Positions 45,085-54,834 of a stretch of 64,000 bases of DNA are shown here, piece after piece. Every line of letters begins with the position of its first letter. Position 1 is the first letter of the stretch. The stretch covers positions 372,001 to 436,000 of the forward strand of contig JADJAD010000008.1 of the NCBI GenBank assembly GCA_016704465.1. The letters run 5' to 3'. This DNA is from Gemmatimonadota bacterium. GTDB lineage: Bacteria > Gemmatimonadota > Gemmatimonadetes > Gemmatimonadales > Gemmatimonadaceae. The notes below the pieces were generated by a model. The model did not search any database and was not told where the DNA came from. It saw nothing but the letters and a program-made list of their open reading frames with translations. The translations under genes and the position numbers were made by a program.

Positions 45085-45998
45085 TGCGGTGGCGTTCGCG
45101 CTCGTCGCTTGGCGCGGCACTCGCTGCGTGCCTGCTCGCTGCTGAATCGGCCCTCGAGGCCCAGCGAGCGACTCCCGCTGTCGATCTCCGGGTCGTGCGA
45201 CGCGGTGTCGAGCCCACGGGAAACGCTCGCCTCGTCGGCGCAGCGCGTCCGTCATGGACTCTGCCGCGGATTCCTGCCTTCGCGGCGGCCGCCGAGTCGG
45301 ATTCCGCCCGGCGCTTCGCGCGCTCGTCGTGGTCTGTGCTTGCGTCGGCTGTGGTGCCGGGCGCTGGGCAGGCCATGATGCGTCAGAAACGCGCGGTTGC
45401 ATACCTGGCCGTGGAGGCGATGGCGTGGTCGGCGTTCGCCTCGCATCGACGCGTCGCACGGAGCACGCGCGACAGCTACCGCTCGCTCGCGTCCACCGTT
45501 GCCCGCGCGCCGTTTTCCGATGTACGCCCCGTCGGGGACTTTGACTATTACGAGCGCATGGAGCATTTCGCCGCGAGCGGTCGATTCGACCTGTCGGCGG
45601 GAGACGGAACGCTGCGACCCGAGGAGGACACGGCGACGTTCAATGGGGCCATGTGGTTGTTGGCCCGTCGCACGTACTGGAACGACCCCTCCCAACCCCC
45701 GCCGCGCGCGTCCGTCGAATGGACCCGGGCTGAGGCGTTTTATCTGCAGCGCGCGATTCGGCCGAACTTCCAATGGTCGTGGGACGGGGCGACCGATCAG
45801 TACGCGCAGTTTCGTCAGCTCATCCGACAGAGCAATGACAAGTACAGGTCTGCGCTCTCTGATCTTGGGCTGGCCCTGGGGAACCACGTGCTGAGTGCGA
45901 TCGATGCCTCCATTTCGCTCCGCCTCGAGCAGCGACGGATCGCGGCGACTCGGCAGTATCGACTGCGGGTGGAGATTCCTGTCGACCTGGGTCGTTAG
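45084..45998 (+). CDS. DUF5683-like exported protein
   Basis: A 304-residue protein. The N-terminal signal-like segment is LGAALAACLLAAESALEAQ. The core SWSVLASAVVPGAGQAMMRQKRAVAYLAVEA matches the PGxGQ/hydrophobic pattern of the protein at 28287, suggesting the same DUF5683-like fold. Its position right after a PorV-like barrel suggests an envelope partner. Function is unknown. Confidence 0.6.
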   Translation: MRWRSRSSLGAALAACLLAAESALEAQRATPAVDLRVVRRGVEPTGNARLVGAARPSWTLPRIPAFAAAAESDSARRFARSSWSVLASAVVPGAGQAMMRQKRAVAYLAVEAMAWSAFASHRRVARSTRDSYRSLASTVARAPFSDVRPVGDFDYYERMEHFAASGRFDLSAGDGTLRPEEDTATFNGAMWLLARRTYWNDPSQPPPRASVEWTRAEAFYLQRAIRPNFQWSWDGATDQYAQFRQLIRQSNDKYRSALSDLGLALGNHVLSAIDASISLRLEQRRIAATRQYRLRVEIPVDLGR

Positions 45999-46312
45999 GG
46001 CTGCACATCGTCCGAAAGGGTGGCGCTGCTGGCGATTCTACCGTATGGAGCGCGTGTCACCGATGCACGACCGAATCGTCGTACCATGGAGGCGCTCGTA
46101 CGAGCGTCTCTGGACGTCATGTGCGACCGCCGAGGTGTGACATCGAGCGCACGGCGCATCCAGGACGTCGACGCCCCCAGGACGTGCCGGTGCGTGACGA
46201 CCAGCCATCTGTCACATGCTCGCCGGCCTGAAGCCGTCGACTATTTCCGAGATGGCCTCTAGGTTTCCCACGCCGGTCACCGTGCGCCCGTCCTGCTTAC
46301 CCCTCCGATAGC
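45999..46312. other. Intergenic region without recognisable gene
   Basis: A 314-base gap. Apart from a palindrome GCTCGTACGAGC near 46093-46104 I see no coding pattern, tRNA or terminator. It probably holds the promoter of the GGDEF gene, but no convincing box pair stands out. Confidence 0.5.
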
Positions 46313-47320
46313 GTGCCCCTTCCAACCGCGATGCTCTTCTCCCCGCGTGGCGAGCTGCTCCCCGCGGCGGTGCTCGCATGGGTGCATGGCGCGGGGCTGT
46401 CGCCGCAGATCGTCGCGACGGGTGACGAGCTGCTCGACGTGGCGCTCCGCAGCCGCCCTCGGCTGGTGATTTTTGATGCCCGCGGCGAATCGGGCGAAAG
46501 CGAGCTCTTTGCTGCCTGTGCACGCCTCAAGTCCGACTCGTTCACCGGAATCGTGCCGGCGGTTGTCCTGGTGGACGATGCGGCCGCGATGTTCGATCGG
46601 GCGCTAGCCAGTGGAGCCGATGAAGTCCTGCGCCACGGCGTTTCGGAGCTGGAGACCGAGCAGCGGCTGCACCTGCTCCTGCGGCGCTCGGACCGCGACG
46701 CCAACGTGCACCCCTCGACGCGCCTCCCGGGCACCGTGGAGATCGAGGCGGAAATCGCCCGGCGCATGACGGGCGGAGAGCGCTTTGGCGTCTGCTACGC
46801 CGATCTCGACCACTTCAAGGAGTACAACGATCGATACAGCTACTTTGACGGCGACCGGGTGATTCGGCTGCTGGCCAAGCTGCTGCACGACGTGGTGAAG
46901 GGGATGTGTGGCGAACGCGGGTTCGTCGGGCATATTGGGGGTGATGACTTCATCTTCATCATCCCCGTCGATTCCGTGAACGACGTCTGTGCCGAGATCG
47001 TGACCGTCTTCGACCTGATGGTTCCGTACCAGTACTCGGAGCAGGACCAGCGGGCCGGCTATTTTTTCGGGAAGGATCGTCGTGGGCAGCTACACCGCGT
47101 CCCGCTCATGACACTGTCAATCGGTGTGGTGACGAACGAGCGGCGGCACTTCACCTCCGCGGGCCAGGTGAGCGAGCTTGCGACCGAGATGAAGGGCTAC
47201 GCCAAGACGCTCGCCGGATCGGTGTATACCGTCGATCGACGCACGGAATCGACCGATTCGGGCGACGTACCGACGCCACCACGCCCGCCGCGGGCCATCA
47301 GTGTGATTGACGAGTCATGA
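46313..47320 (+). CDS. GGDEF-domain protein with N-terminal receiver-like domain
   Basis: A 335-residue protein. Residues ~1-125 look like a receiver-type fold (LVIFDARGESG with a candidate Asp, then VVLVDDAAAMF). The GGDEF domain follows: FGVCYADLDHFKEYNDRYSYFDGDRVIRLL and the active-site loop HIGGDDFIFI, i.e. GGDDF rather than GG(D/E)EF. Cyclic-di-GMP synthesis is possible but the altered loop makes it uncertain; a binding or degenerate role is an alternative. GTG 46313 or ATG 46331 may start it. It overlaps the next gene by 4 bases. Confidence 0.75.
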   Translation: MPLPTAMLFSPRGELLPAAVLAWVHGAGLSPQIVATGDELLDVALRSRPRLVIFDARGESGESELFAACARLKSDSFTGIVPAVVLVDDAAAMFDRALASGADEVLRHGVSELETEQRLHLLLRRSDRDANVHPSTRLPGTVEIEAEIARRMTGGERFGVCYADLDHFKEYNDRYSYFDGDRVIRLLAKLLHDVVKGMCGERGFVGHIGGDDFIFIIPVDSVNDVCAEIVTVFDLMVPYQYSEQDQRAGYFFGKDRRGQLHRVPLMTLSIGVVTNERRHFTSAGQVSELATEMKGYAKTLAGSVYTVDRRTESTDSGDVPTPPRPPRAISVIDES

Positions 47321-48363
47321 ACATCGCCTGTCCGGAGTGCCAGTCCATCTTTCGCGTCGATCCCGCCAAGGTGACCGGGGCGAGCCTTCGCGCGCGCTGC
47401 TCGATCTGCGGCGGATTGATTCCGGTGGGTGCGAGCGTGCGATGGGCTGACGAATTCCCGAACTCGACCCTGTCGAGCGCGACAGCGTCGCCGGGTCGGA
47501 CGCCCGCCCCGCCGTTACCGCCGGCTGCATCGCGGGCGCCTGAGCGGGCGCCTGAGCGGGCGCCTGAGCGGGCGCCCGAGCGGACGCCAACCACCGGGTC
47601 GCGCGCCGTGGGTCGCGTTGACGCGCCCGGCGGTGAACAGAGCGCGGTCACGCCGAGTCCGCGTACCGACGCAGCGCCCGTGCGACGTCCGACACCGCTG
47701 ACGCCGGCGTACGTACCGATTGTCGCCACGCCCTCGGCGCCTCCTCTGGCGTCGCCTCTCGCGCCGCCGACGCACGCCCTCCCAGCCCGGGCGACGACCC
47801 CTCCGGCGGCACAGATCGTCCGCCCGACTTTGGCTCCGCCGCGCATGGAGCCGCGCATGGAGCCGCGGAGCCCGACGCCGGTGGCGCAGCCGTCATCTGG
47901 CCGCCGGGAGGGTGGACTTGCGGACGAGCGATCCGTCCCGCCGGCGCGCCCCGTTCCGGTCGCCCCGTTCGTGTCGCCGGTCGGTGGTTCCGCGACCGGT
48001 TCTGCAGCCGGTTCTGCAGCCGGTTCTGCGACCTCGCCGACCGCCGCGCCGGGCGCAGCGGCGCCGCGACCGGCGGGCGGGTCGCCGCCTGCGCGCCGAC
48101 CGATCAACCCGTTCCTGTCCACCGATCCGAACCAGAAAGCGCGTCGTCTGGCGCGTGCCCTCGTGTCGGATATGGTGGCCTATCATCCGCAGAAGCGGGA
48201 AGAGGGGGCGCGCGCGGGGACATTGAAGTCGCTCTTTCGCGAGGAGATCAAGAAGTCCTACGAGGAGTATGTCGAGCAGGTGGGGCGCGAGTTCGCCGAG
48301 AGCACGACGCACTTTCAGGAGGCGCTCAACGACATCCTCGCCGGCGGGAAGCGCATCTTCTGA
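47317..48363 (+). CDS. MJ0042-type zinc-ribbon protein with long low-complexity linker
   Basis: A 348-residue protein. Residues 1-40 are a zinc ribbon (IACPECQSIF ... ARCSICGGLIPV), as in MJ0042/GF-type finger proteins. About 220 residues of Pro/Ala/Arg linker follow with short repeats (APER from a 12-bp unit near 47527-47580; GSAA near 47995-48035). A conserved-looking helical C-terminus follows (KARRLARALVSDMVAYHP ... EEIKKSYEEYVEQVGREF). It is coupled to the GGDEF gene. In Myxococcota and related groups such architecture is found in regulatory proteins; function here is unknown. Confidence 0.7.
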   Translation: MNIACPECQSIFRVDPAKVTGASLRARCSICGGLIPVGASVRWADEFPNSTLSSATASPGRTPAPPLPPAASRAPERAPERAPERAPERTPTTGSRAVGRVDAPGGEQSAVTPSPRTDAAPVRRPTPLTPAYVPIVATPSAPPLASPLAPPTHALPARATTPPAAQIVRPTLAPPRMEPRMEPRSPTPVAQPSSGRREGGLADERSVPPARPVPVAPFVSPVGGSATGSAAGSAAGSATSPTAAPGAAAPRPAGGSPPARRPINPFLSTDPNQKARRLARALVSDMVAYHPQKREEGARAGTLKSLFREEIKKSYEEYVEQVGREFAESTTHFQEALNDILAGGKRIF

Positions 48364-48498
48364 TCGGGGTGGAACGCGCGCGCCGAGAGCGCTAATTTGC
48401 GGGCATCGCACCAACAGCGCACTAATGCAGCGGGCGGGCCGTTCTCCATGGCGGAGGACGGCTCGCGTCACATCCGGAACGGTGGAGAGAACGATCCA

Positions 48499-49618
48499 AT
48501 GGCGGACATGGAGCGCGCGCGCACCCTCGTGAGCTACGACGAACGGCTGAACGAATTGCGGAGGTATCTTTGACCTCGCCGGCAAGCGGGAAGCCCTAAC
48601 GACGCTCGAAGGGCAGATGGCCGGGACGGGCTTCTGGGACAACCAGGAGCGCGCCCGCGACGTGGTGCAGCGCGTGAAGACGCTGAAGGCATGGTTGGAG
48701 CCGTTCGAGAAGCTCGAGGGGCGCGTCCGCAGCGCGCGGGAGATCGACGAGCTGCTGGGCGACGAGCCGGACCGGGAGATGGCGCTCGAACTCGACCAGG
48801 AGACGTCGTCCATCGAGGGGGCACTCCGGAGTTACGAGCTGCGCTCCCTGCTGCAAGGGAAGGACGACTGGCGCGACGCGCAGGTCGAGATCGCGGCGGG
48901 CGCCGGCGGCACCGAGGCGATGGACTGGGCGCAGATGATCATGCGCATGTACACGCGCTGGGCAGAGCGTCACGGCTTCGGGATCGAGATCCTCGACCAG
49001 TCGGATGGCGAGGAGGCGGGCATCAAGGGGGCGGTGCTCGAGATCAAGGGGTACTATGCCTTCGGGTTCCTGCGGCCCGAGACGGGCGTGCATCGGCTCG
49101 TGCGCATTTCTCCGTTTGATTCGAACGCGCGCCGCCACACGAGCTTCGCGTCGGTCTTCGTGTATCCGGTGGTGGACGAGGAGATCAACATCGAGATCCG
49201 CGACGAGGACATCCGGATGGACGTGTTCCGTGCGAGCGGGGCCGGCGGACAGCATGTGAACAAGACGAGTTCCGCCGTACGCCTCACGCACATTCCGTCC
49301 GGGGTCGTGGTGTCGTCGCAGGCGGAGCGCTCGCAGTTCAAGAACAAGGCGACCGCGATGAAGCAACTGAAGAACCGCCTGTACCAGATCGAGGCCGACA
49401 AGCAGGCCGCCGCCAAGGCGAAGCTCGACGCGACGAAGTCCGATGTCTCGTTCGGGAGCCAGATCCGGAGCTATGTCTTCCAGCCGTATACCATGGTGAA
49501 CGACCATCGCACCGAACTCAAGATTCCCGACGTGCAGCGCATCATGGACGGCGACATCGACGAGTTCATCGAGGCGTACTTGAAGCTGTACGGCGCGGGC
49601 GCCGCGGAGGCCAAGTGA
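48499..49618 (+). CDS. prfB: Peptide chain release factor 2, expressed by programmed +1 frameshifting
   Basis: RF2 terminates translation at UGA and UAA. The reading frame begins at ATG 48499 (GGAGAG at 48484-48489), runs 24 codons (MADMERARTLVSYDERLNEL...) to CTT TGA C at 48568-48574, and continues +1 from GAC at 48572. The internal SD-like GGAGG (48560-48564) plus TATCTTTGAC is the classic RF2 autoregulatory slip site. The full 372-residue protein has the catalytic GAGGQHVNKT and the SPF-type stop-recognition region (RISPFDSNARRHTSF). Without the shift the ORF appears to start late, at 48617. It overlaps lysS by 4 bases. Confidence 0.95.
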
Positions 49619-51150
49619 GCGAGGACCTCAACTTCGTGCTGAAGGCCCGGCGCGAGAAGCTGGCGCAACTCGAGGCGCTGGGCGTGCCCCCGTTCGCCTA
49701 TTCGTTCGAGACGACGCACGACGCGGCGGCGGCACTGCGCGCACTGCCGGCGGGCGACGCGGAAGGACCACGCGTGATCGTCGCTGGGCGGATCGTGGCC
49801 TGGCGACCGCACGGCAAGACGATCTTCGGCCATGTGGCGGACACCACCTCGCGCATCCAGCTGTACTTCCGGCGTGATGAGCTGGGCGACGCCGTCTTCG
49901 CCCAGCTCGAGCTCTACGACATCGGCGACGTCGTGGGCGTGTCGGGGTCGCTCTTTCGCACGCGCACCGGCGAGACGACCATCAAGGTCGAGCAGGCCAC
50001 CCTGCTCGCCAAGTCGCTGCGGCCGCTGCCGTATGGCAAGGACGAGATCGTGGACGGGGCGGTGGTGCGGCATTCGGGGTTCGCCGACCCCGAGATGCGC
50101 TATCGGCAGCGGTACGCGGACCTGGCGGTGAACGCCGACGTGCGCCGGCGCTTCGTCGCCCGCAGCCGCATGCTCACGGAGATCCGGCGTGCGCTGGACG
50201 AGCTGGGCTACCTGGAGGTCGAAACGCCCGTGCTGCAACCGCTCTATGGCGGGGCGACCGCGCGGCCGTTCCACACCCACCACAACGCGCTCGACATGCC
50301 GCTCTACCTGCGGATTGCCGACGAGCTGTACCTCAAGCGGCTGGTGGTCGGCGGGCTGGATCGCGTGTACGAGATCGGGCATGACTTCCGGAACGAGGGG
50401 ATCGATCGCACGCACAACCCCGAGTTCACCATGCTGGAATTCTATGAGGCGTACGCCGACTACACGGTGATGATGGGACGCGTCGAACGCCTGCTCATCC
50501 GCGCGTCCGATGCCGTCCGTGCGGTGCTCGCCCCCGAATCGGCCGGGCCGGAGGAACGGTTGCTGCTGACGGACGCCGCGTTCGTGGACGTGCCGCAGTT
50601 CCGTCCGCCCTTCCCACGCCTGGAGTGGGTGCCGTCGCTGAACCAGGCGCTCGGGGCCGACTGCATGGCCCTCGACCTGACGGCGCTGCGCGACCGGGCG
50701 CACCGCGTCGGGGTCCACAAGGTCGAGAGCCTCAGTCGACCGAAGCTGCTGGACGAGATGTTCCAGGCGCTGGTGGAGTCCACGATCGAGACGCCGACCT
50801 TCGTGGTGGATTATCCGGTGGAACTGTCGCCCCTCGCCAAGCCGAAGCGCGGCGTGGAGGGACTCACCGAACGGTTCGAGCTGTTCGCCAAGGGGAAGGA
50901 ACTCGCCAACGCCTTCAGCGAACTGAACGATCCGATCGACCAGCGGCGGCGCTTCGAGGCCCAGGCGCGGCTCAAGGCCGAGGGCGACGAGGAGGCAAGC
51001 GGCGTCGACGAGGACTACTTGCGCGCGATGGAGTACGGCATGCCGCCGATGGGTGGCGTGGGGATCGGCATTGACCGATTGTTCATGTACCTCTCCGCCT
51101 CGGCCAACATTCGCGACGTGATCCTCTTTCCCACGCTGCGCCCCGAATGA
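49615..51150 (+). CDS. lysS: Lysyl-tRNA synthetase (class II)
   Basis: A 511-residue LysRS. An N-terminal OB fold (VIVAGRIVAWRPHGKTIFGHV) is followed by class II motif 2 (IGHDFRNEGIDRTHNPEFTM) and motif 3 (GVGIGIDRLFMYL). GTG 49615 overlaps the prfB stop, and the stop overlaps the lolC/E start. prfB-lysS adjacency is common, also in E. coli. Confidence 0.96.
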   Translation: MSEDLNFVLKARREKLAQLEALGVPPFAYSFETTHDAAAALRALPAGDAEGPRVIVAGRIVAWRPHGKTIFGHVADTTSRIQLYFRRDELGDAVFAQLELYDIGDVVGVSGSLFRTRTGETTIKVEQATLLAKSLRPLPYGKDEIVDGAVVRHSGFADPEMRYRQRYADLAVNADVRRRFVARSRMLTEIRRALDELGYLEVETPVLQPLYGGATARPFHTHHNALDMPLYLRIADELYLKRLVVGGLDRVYEIGHDFRNEGIDRTHNPEFTMLEFYEAYADYTVMMGRVERLLIRASDAVRAVLAPESAGPEERLLLTDAAFVDVPQFRPPFPRLEWVPSLNQALGADCMALDLTALRDRAHRVGVHKVESLSRPKLLDEMFQALVESTIETPTFVVDYPVELSPLAKPKRGVEGLTERFELFAKGKELANAFSELNDPIDQRRRFEAQARLKAEGDEEASGVDEDYLRAMEYGMPPMGGVGIGIDRLFMYLSASANIRDVILFPTLRPE

Positions 51151-52397
51151 CCGCCATCGAGTTCGACATCGCCTGGCGCTACCTGCGCAGCCGCCGGGGA
51201 TCCAAGCTCCTGTCGTTCATCAGTGTCATTGCGATCGGCGGCGTCATCGTCGGCGTCAGTGCGCTGATCGTGGTGATGGGCGTGATGAACGGCTTGCAGC
51301 GCGATCTCCGCGAGAAGATCCTCATCGGCTCGCCAGACATCCGCGTGCTGAGCTACGGTGAGGACCTGAAGATCGCCGACTGGCAGAGCGTGATGCAGCG
51401 CGTGGCCGCGGAGCCGGGCGTGCAGGCGGTCGCTCCCTTCGTGCTGACGCAGGGGCTGATCAGCGCGGGCCATGATTACAGTGAAGGGGCGTATATCGCC
51501 GGCATCGAGCCGCAGTCCCGGGACGCGGTGCAGGTGACGAGCATCCGGACGCACGCAACGCAAGGTGACTTTCGCTTCGCCAGTTCCGACGGAAAGCAGC
51601 GAGGGGTCGTGGTCGGGAAGCTGCTCGCCGCCAAGCTTAACGCGTACCCAGGTGACACCATTTCGGTGATGACCATCGCCGGGACGCAGGTCAATCGGGT
51701 CACCGGAAGCATCGTCCCGCGGCCCATTCGGTTCGAGGTGACCGGCATCTTCGAGACCGGGATGTACGAATACGACAACGCGTACGTCTATATGGCGCTC
51801 GCGGCGGCGCAGGACATCGCCGGACTCGACTCGGCGGTCACGGGGTTGGAGGTCCGGACCACCGACCGGTGGAACGCCCCCGAGGTTGCCCCGCTGCTCG
51901 CCCAGCGCCTGGGCTTTCCGTATCGCACGGTCGACTGGCAGGAGCAGAACTCGTCGCTGTTTCAGGCGCTCAAGCTCGAGAAGCTGGGGATGGGAGTCAT
52001 TCTGCTGCTCATCGTCGTCGTCGCGGCGTTCAACATCGTCAGCAACCTGACGATGGTCGTCGCCGACAAGACGAAGGAGATCGGGATTCTCAAGGCGATG
52101 GGGATGACCGCTCGCTCGGTTCGAAAGGTCTTCCTCGCCCAGGGGCTGGTCATCGGGCTCGCCGGGACCCTGCTCGGTCTCGCCCTGGGACTGGCCGTTT
52201 CGGTCGCGCTCGGTACGTACAAGTTGATCAAGCTGGACCCGTCGATCTACTTCATCGACCACCTGCCGGTGGCCACCGAGTGGACCGACGTTGCCCTGAC
52301 GGTCGTGGCGTCGGTCGTGATCGCGGCGGTCGCCACCCTGTATCCGGCGCAACAGGCGGCCAAGCTGTATCCGATCGAGGCCATTCGGCACGAGTGA
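51147..52397 (+). CDS. lolC: Lipoprotein-releasing ABC transporter permease LolC/LolE
   Basis: A 416-residue permease with four membrane helices: one near residues 20-45 (LLSFISVIAIGGVIVGVSALIVV) and three near the C-terminus after a large periplasmic domain. It extracts lipoproteins from the inner membrane for transfer to LolA. There is a single LolC/E-like gene here, so it may form a homodimer (LolF-like) or the partner may be elsewhere. lolD follows after 137 bases. The DKTKEIGILKAMGMTARSV coupling motif is visible. Confidence 0.9.
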   Translation: MTAIEFDIAWRYLRSRRGSKLLSFISVIAIGGVIVGVSALIVVMGVMNGLQRDLREKILIGSPDIRVLSYGEDLKIADWQSVMQRVAAEPGVQAVAPFVLTQGLISAGHDYSEGAYIAGIEPQSRDAVQVTSIRTHATQGDFRFASSDGKQRGVVVGKLLAAKLNAYPGDTISVMTIAGTQVNRVTGSIVPRPIRFEVTGIFETGMYEYDNAYVYMALAAAQDIAGLDSAVTGLEVRTTDRWNAPEVAPLLAQRLGFPYRTVDWQEQNSSLFQALKLEKLGMGVILLLIVVVAAFNIVSNLTMVVADKTKEIGILKAMGMTARSVRKVFLAQGLVIGLAGTLLGLALGLAVSVALGTYKLIKLDPSIYFIDHLPVATEWTDVALTVVASVVIAAVATLYPAQQAAKLYPIEAIRHE

Positions 52398-52534
52398 GCG
52401 GGCGCCGACCGGAGCGAATTCGCGAATCGCGGACGATTGCGGGAACCGTTGGTCGCCGATTCGGGCTAGTTGTCTGGGGAGGGTCCTCAGTGCAACGTGT
52501 GAAGTACGAGACACCGCGCTGGAGCTGATCCGGG

Positions 52535-53233
52535 ATGTTCGTCCTGTCTGCCGAAGGGATCGTGAAGTCGTACCGTGGAGGAGATGGCGGGATTCTGCAC
52601 ATCCTGAACGGTGTGGAGCTCCGGGTGTCTCGCGGAGAGATGATCGCAGTCGTTGGGACGAGCGGCGCGGGGAAGAGCACGTTGCTGCACGTGTTGGGGG
52701 CGCTGGATCGTCCCACGAAGGGGCAGGTCCACGTCGACGGCGAGGCGCTCGAGGGACGCACCGACGAGGAACTGGCGCGCATTCGTAACCACAAGGTGGG
52801 CTTCGTTTTCCAGTTTCATCATCTCCTGCGGGAGTTCACGGCGCTCGAGAATGTGATGATGCCGGCGCGCATCGCGGGGCGTGACTTGCGGAGTGCCCGG
52901 AGTCGTGCCGAGGAGCTCCTGTCCCGCGTCGGGCTGAGCGGACGGATGCACCATCGCCCGTCTGAACTGTCCGGCGGCGAGCAGCAGCGCACCGCCGTGG
53001 CACGCTCCCTGGCGATGGATCCGGTCCTGCTCCTGGCCGATGAGCCCTCGGGGAATCTGGACCACGCCAACGCGGAGCGCCTGCACGATCTGTTGGCGGA
53101 GTTGGCGCGGGACCTTGAGATTGGGATGGTCGTTGTGACGCACAATCGTTCGCTCGCGGCCCGGGCTGACCGGGTACTCCTGTTGGAGGACGGGGTCCTG
53201 GCCGAGACTGATGTGAGGGGAGTGGTGGCCTGA
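52535..53233 (+). CDS. lolD: Lipoprotein-releasing ABC transporter ATPase LolD
   Basis: A 232-residue ABC ATPase powering LolC/E. Walker A is GTSGAGKST, the signature is LSGGEQQR and Walker B is LLLADEPSGNLD; FQFHHLLREFTALENVMMP is typical of LolD/MacB-type ATPases. A separate promoter may lie in the 137-base gap before it. Its stop overlaps the mcsA start by one base. Confidence 0.92.
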   Translation: MFVLSAEGIVKSYRGGDGGILHILNGVELRVSRGEMIAVVGTSGAGKSTLLHVLGALDRPTKGQVHVDGEALEGRTDEELARIRNHKVGFVFQFHHLLREFTALENVMMPARIAGRDLRSARSRAEELLSRVGLSGRMHHRPSELSGGEQQRTAVARSLAMDPVLLLADEPSGNLDHANAERLHDLLAELARDLEIGMVVVTHNRSLAARADRVLLLEDGVLAETDVRGVVA

Positions 53234-53721
53234 TGCTCTGCGAGGCATGTCGTGAACTCGATGCTAGTGTTCACCTGACCCAGGCAGTGGAGGGGGAGGT
53301 GCGGCAACGCCACTTGTGCGCGAAGTGCGCTGCGGAGCAGGGGATCGAGACGACCGTCACGGCGCCACCGAAGAACGTGTTGGGAGAGTTTCTGCAGGCG
53401 GTGCAGCAGCAGGCGGGGGCGACCGCGTCGGATTCCACGCGCTGCACGTATTGCGCGATGACACTGCGTGATTTTCGTTCGACCGGGCGCCTGGGGTGCT
53501 CGCGTTGCTACGCGACGTTCGAGCCGAGCTTGCGCGAGCTGTTGCGGCGGGTGCAGGGGAGTGCGAAGCATGTGGGGCGGCGGTACGTGCCGCCCGAGCC
53601 CGAGGTGCTGGAGCGAGCGACGACGATCGGCGAATTGCGGGATCGACTGCGCCGGGCCGTCGAGAATGAGGACTTCGAGGTCGCGGCGACACTGCGCGAC
53701 AAGATCCGGGACGTGGAATGA
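53233..53721 (+). CDS. mcsA: McsA-like zinc-finger activator of protein arginine kinase
   Basis: A 162-residue protein. Four CxxC pairs are visible (CEACREL, CAKCAAEQG, CTYCAMTL, CSRCYATF), followed by a C-terminal UVR motif (LRDRLRRAVENEDFEVAATLRDKI). This is the McsA architecture. McsA activates McsB, which marks damaged proteins with phospho-arginine for ClpCP. mcsB starts 4 bases before its end. No ctsR repressor gene is adjacent, unlike in Bacillus. Confidence 0.88.
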   Translation: MLCEACRELDASVHLTQAVEGEVRQRHLCAKCAAEQGIETTVTAPPKNVLGEFLQAVQQQAGATASDSTRCTYCAMTLRDFRSTGRLGCSRCYATFEPSLRELLRRVQGSAKHVGRRYVPPEPEVLERATTIGELRDRLRRAVENEDFEVAATLRDKIRDVE

Positions 53722-54804
53722 TGCTGGACTTGACGCTGCTCCCTGACGGCGGAATGGGGTGGCTCGACGGTTCGGGCGAGCATGCGGACGTGGTGCTGTC
53801 CACGCGCATTCGGCTGGCTCGCAACGTGGAGGGTTACGCGTTCACGGGACGGGCCCGCGAGGGGGAGCGGTTGCGCGTCCTGCAGCAGGTGCGGGACGCC
53901 ATGCCGCACGTCGGGAGCCTGCGGGGCGGCGTGGTGCTGCGGGTGGACGAACTGGCGCCTAACGACCGTCAGTTGCTGCACGAACGGCACCTCGTCAGCC
54001 GGGAACTGGCGGGGCTCGAGAGTCACCAGACGCTCCGCGGGGGCGCGGCGGTGGTGCTCGGGGAGGGGGTGGGGGGTCATGGTGAACGAGGAGGATCACC
54101 TGCGGCTGCAGGCGTTGCGGTCGGGGTTGGAGGTCGGTCGTGCGCTGGGGGCGGTGGAGCGGCTGGATCGCGAGCTGGGCGGGCGCCTTCCGTACGCCTA
54201 CCACGACGATTTCGGGTTCCTGACCGCGTGCCCGACGAACACGGGCACCGGGATGCGGGCCTCCGTGCTGATTCACCTGCCGGGGTTAGTGCTGACGAAG
54301 GAGATTGCGAAGGTGCTGGCGGGGTTGCAGACCATGGGGCTGACCTATCGCGGGCTGTACGGCGAGGGGAGCGAGGTGGTGGGGAACTTCTTCCAGATCT
54401 CGAACCAGACGACGCTGGGACGAACGGAAGAGGAACTGGCGGACCACCTGGTCCGCGTGGTGCGGCACGTGATCCAGCGAGAGCACGAGGCGCGGCGCGT
54501 GCTCTGGCGGGATGCGGGGTATATTATCGAGGACAAGCTGTGGCGGGCCTACGGGACGCTTCGCTTCGCGCGCAGTCTCACGTTCGATGAGGCGATGAAC
54601 TACCTCAGCGGCGTGCGGCTGGCCGTGGGGCTGAAACTGATCAGTGGGCTCAGTGTATACACGCTCAACAAGCTCCTGATCTTTTGCCAGAGCGCCCACC
54701 TGGCGTATGCCGAGGGGCGCGCGCTGACCGAGAGCGAAGCCAACGTGGCGCGAGCGCGCGACGTGCGGCAGGCGCTCGAAGCTGAGGCGGACCCGACTGC
54801 CTAA
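53718..54804 (+). pseudogene. mcsB: Protein arginine kinase McsB, interrupted by a +1 frameshift
   Basis: McsB phosphorylates arginines as a degradation tag for ClpCP. N-terminal VVLSTRIRLARNVEGYAF, NEEDHLRLQ and the catalytic-loop CPTNTGTGMRAS are all present, but the frame changes within the G run 54071-54076. Six Gs are present where five would give GEGVGVMVNEEDH. The repaired protein is 361 residues, the normal length. A sequence error is the simplest explanation. The stop lies in the word GCCTAACGG. Confidence 0.9.
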
Positions 54805-54834
54805 CGGTAGGTCGGAAACTGCTCCGAGGGATTC

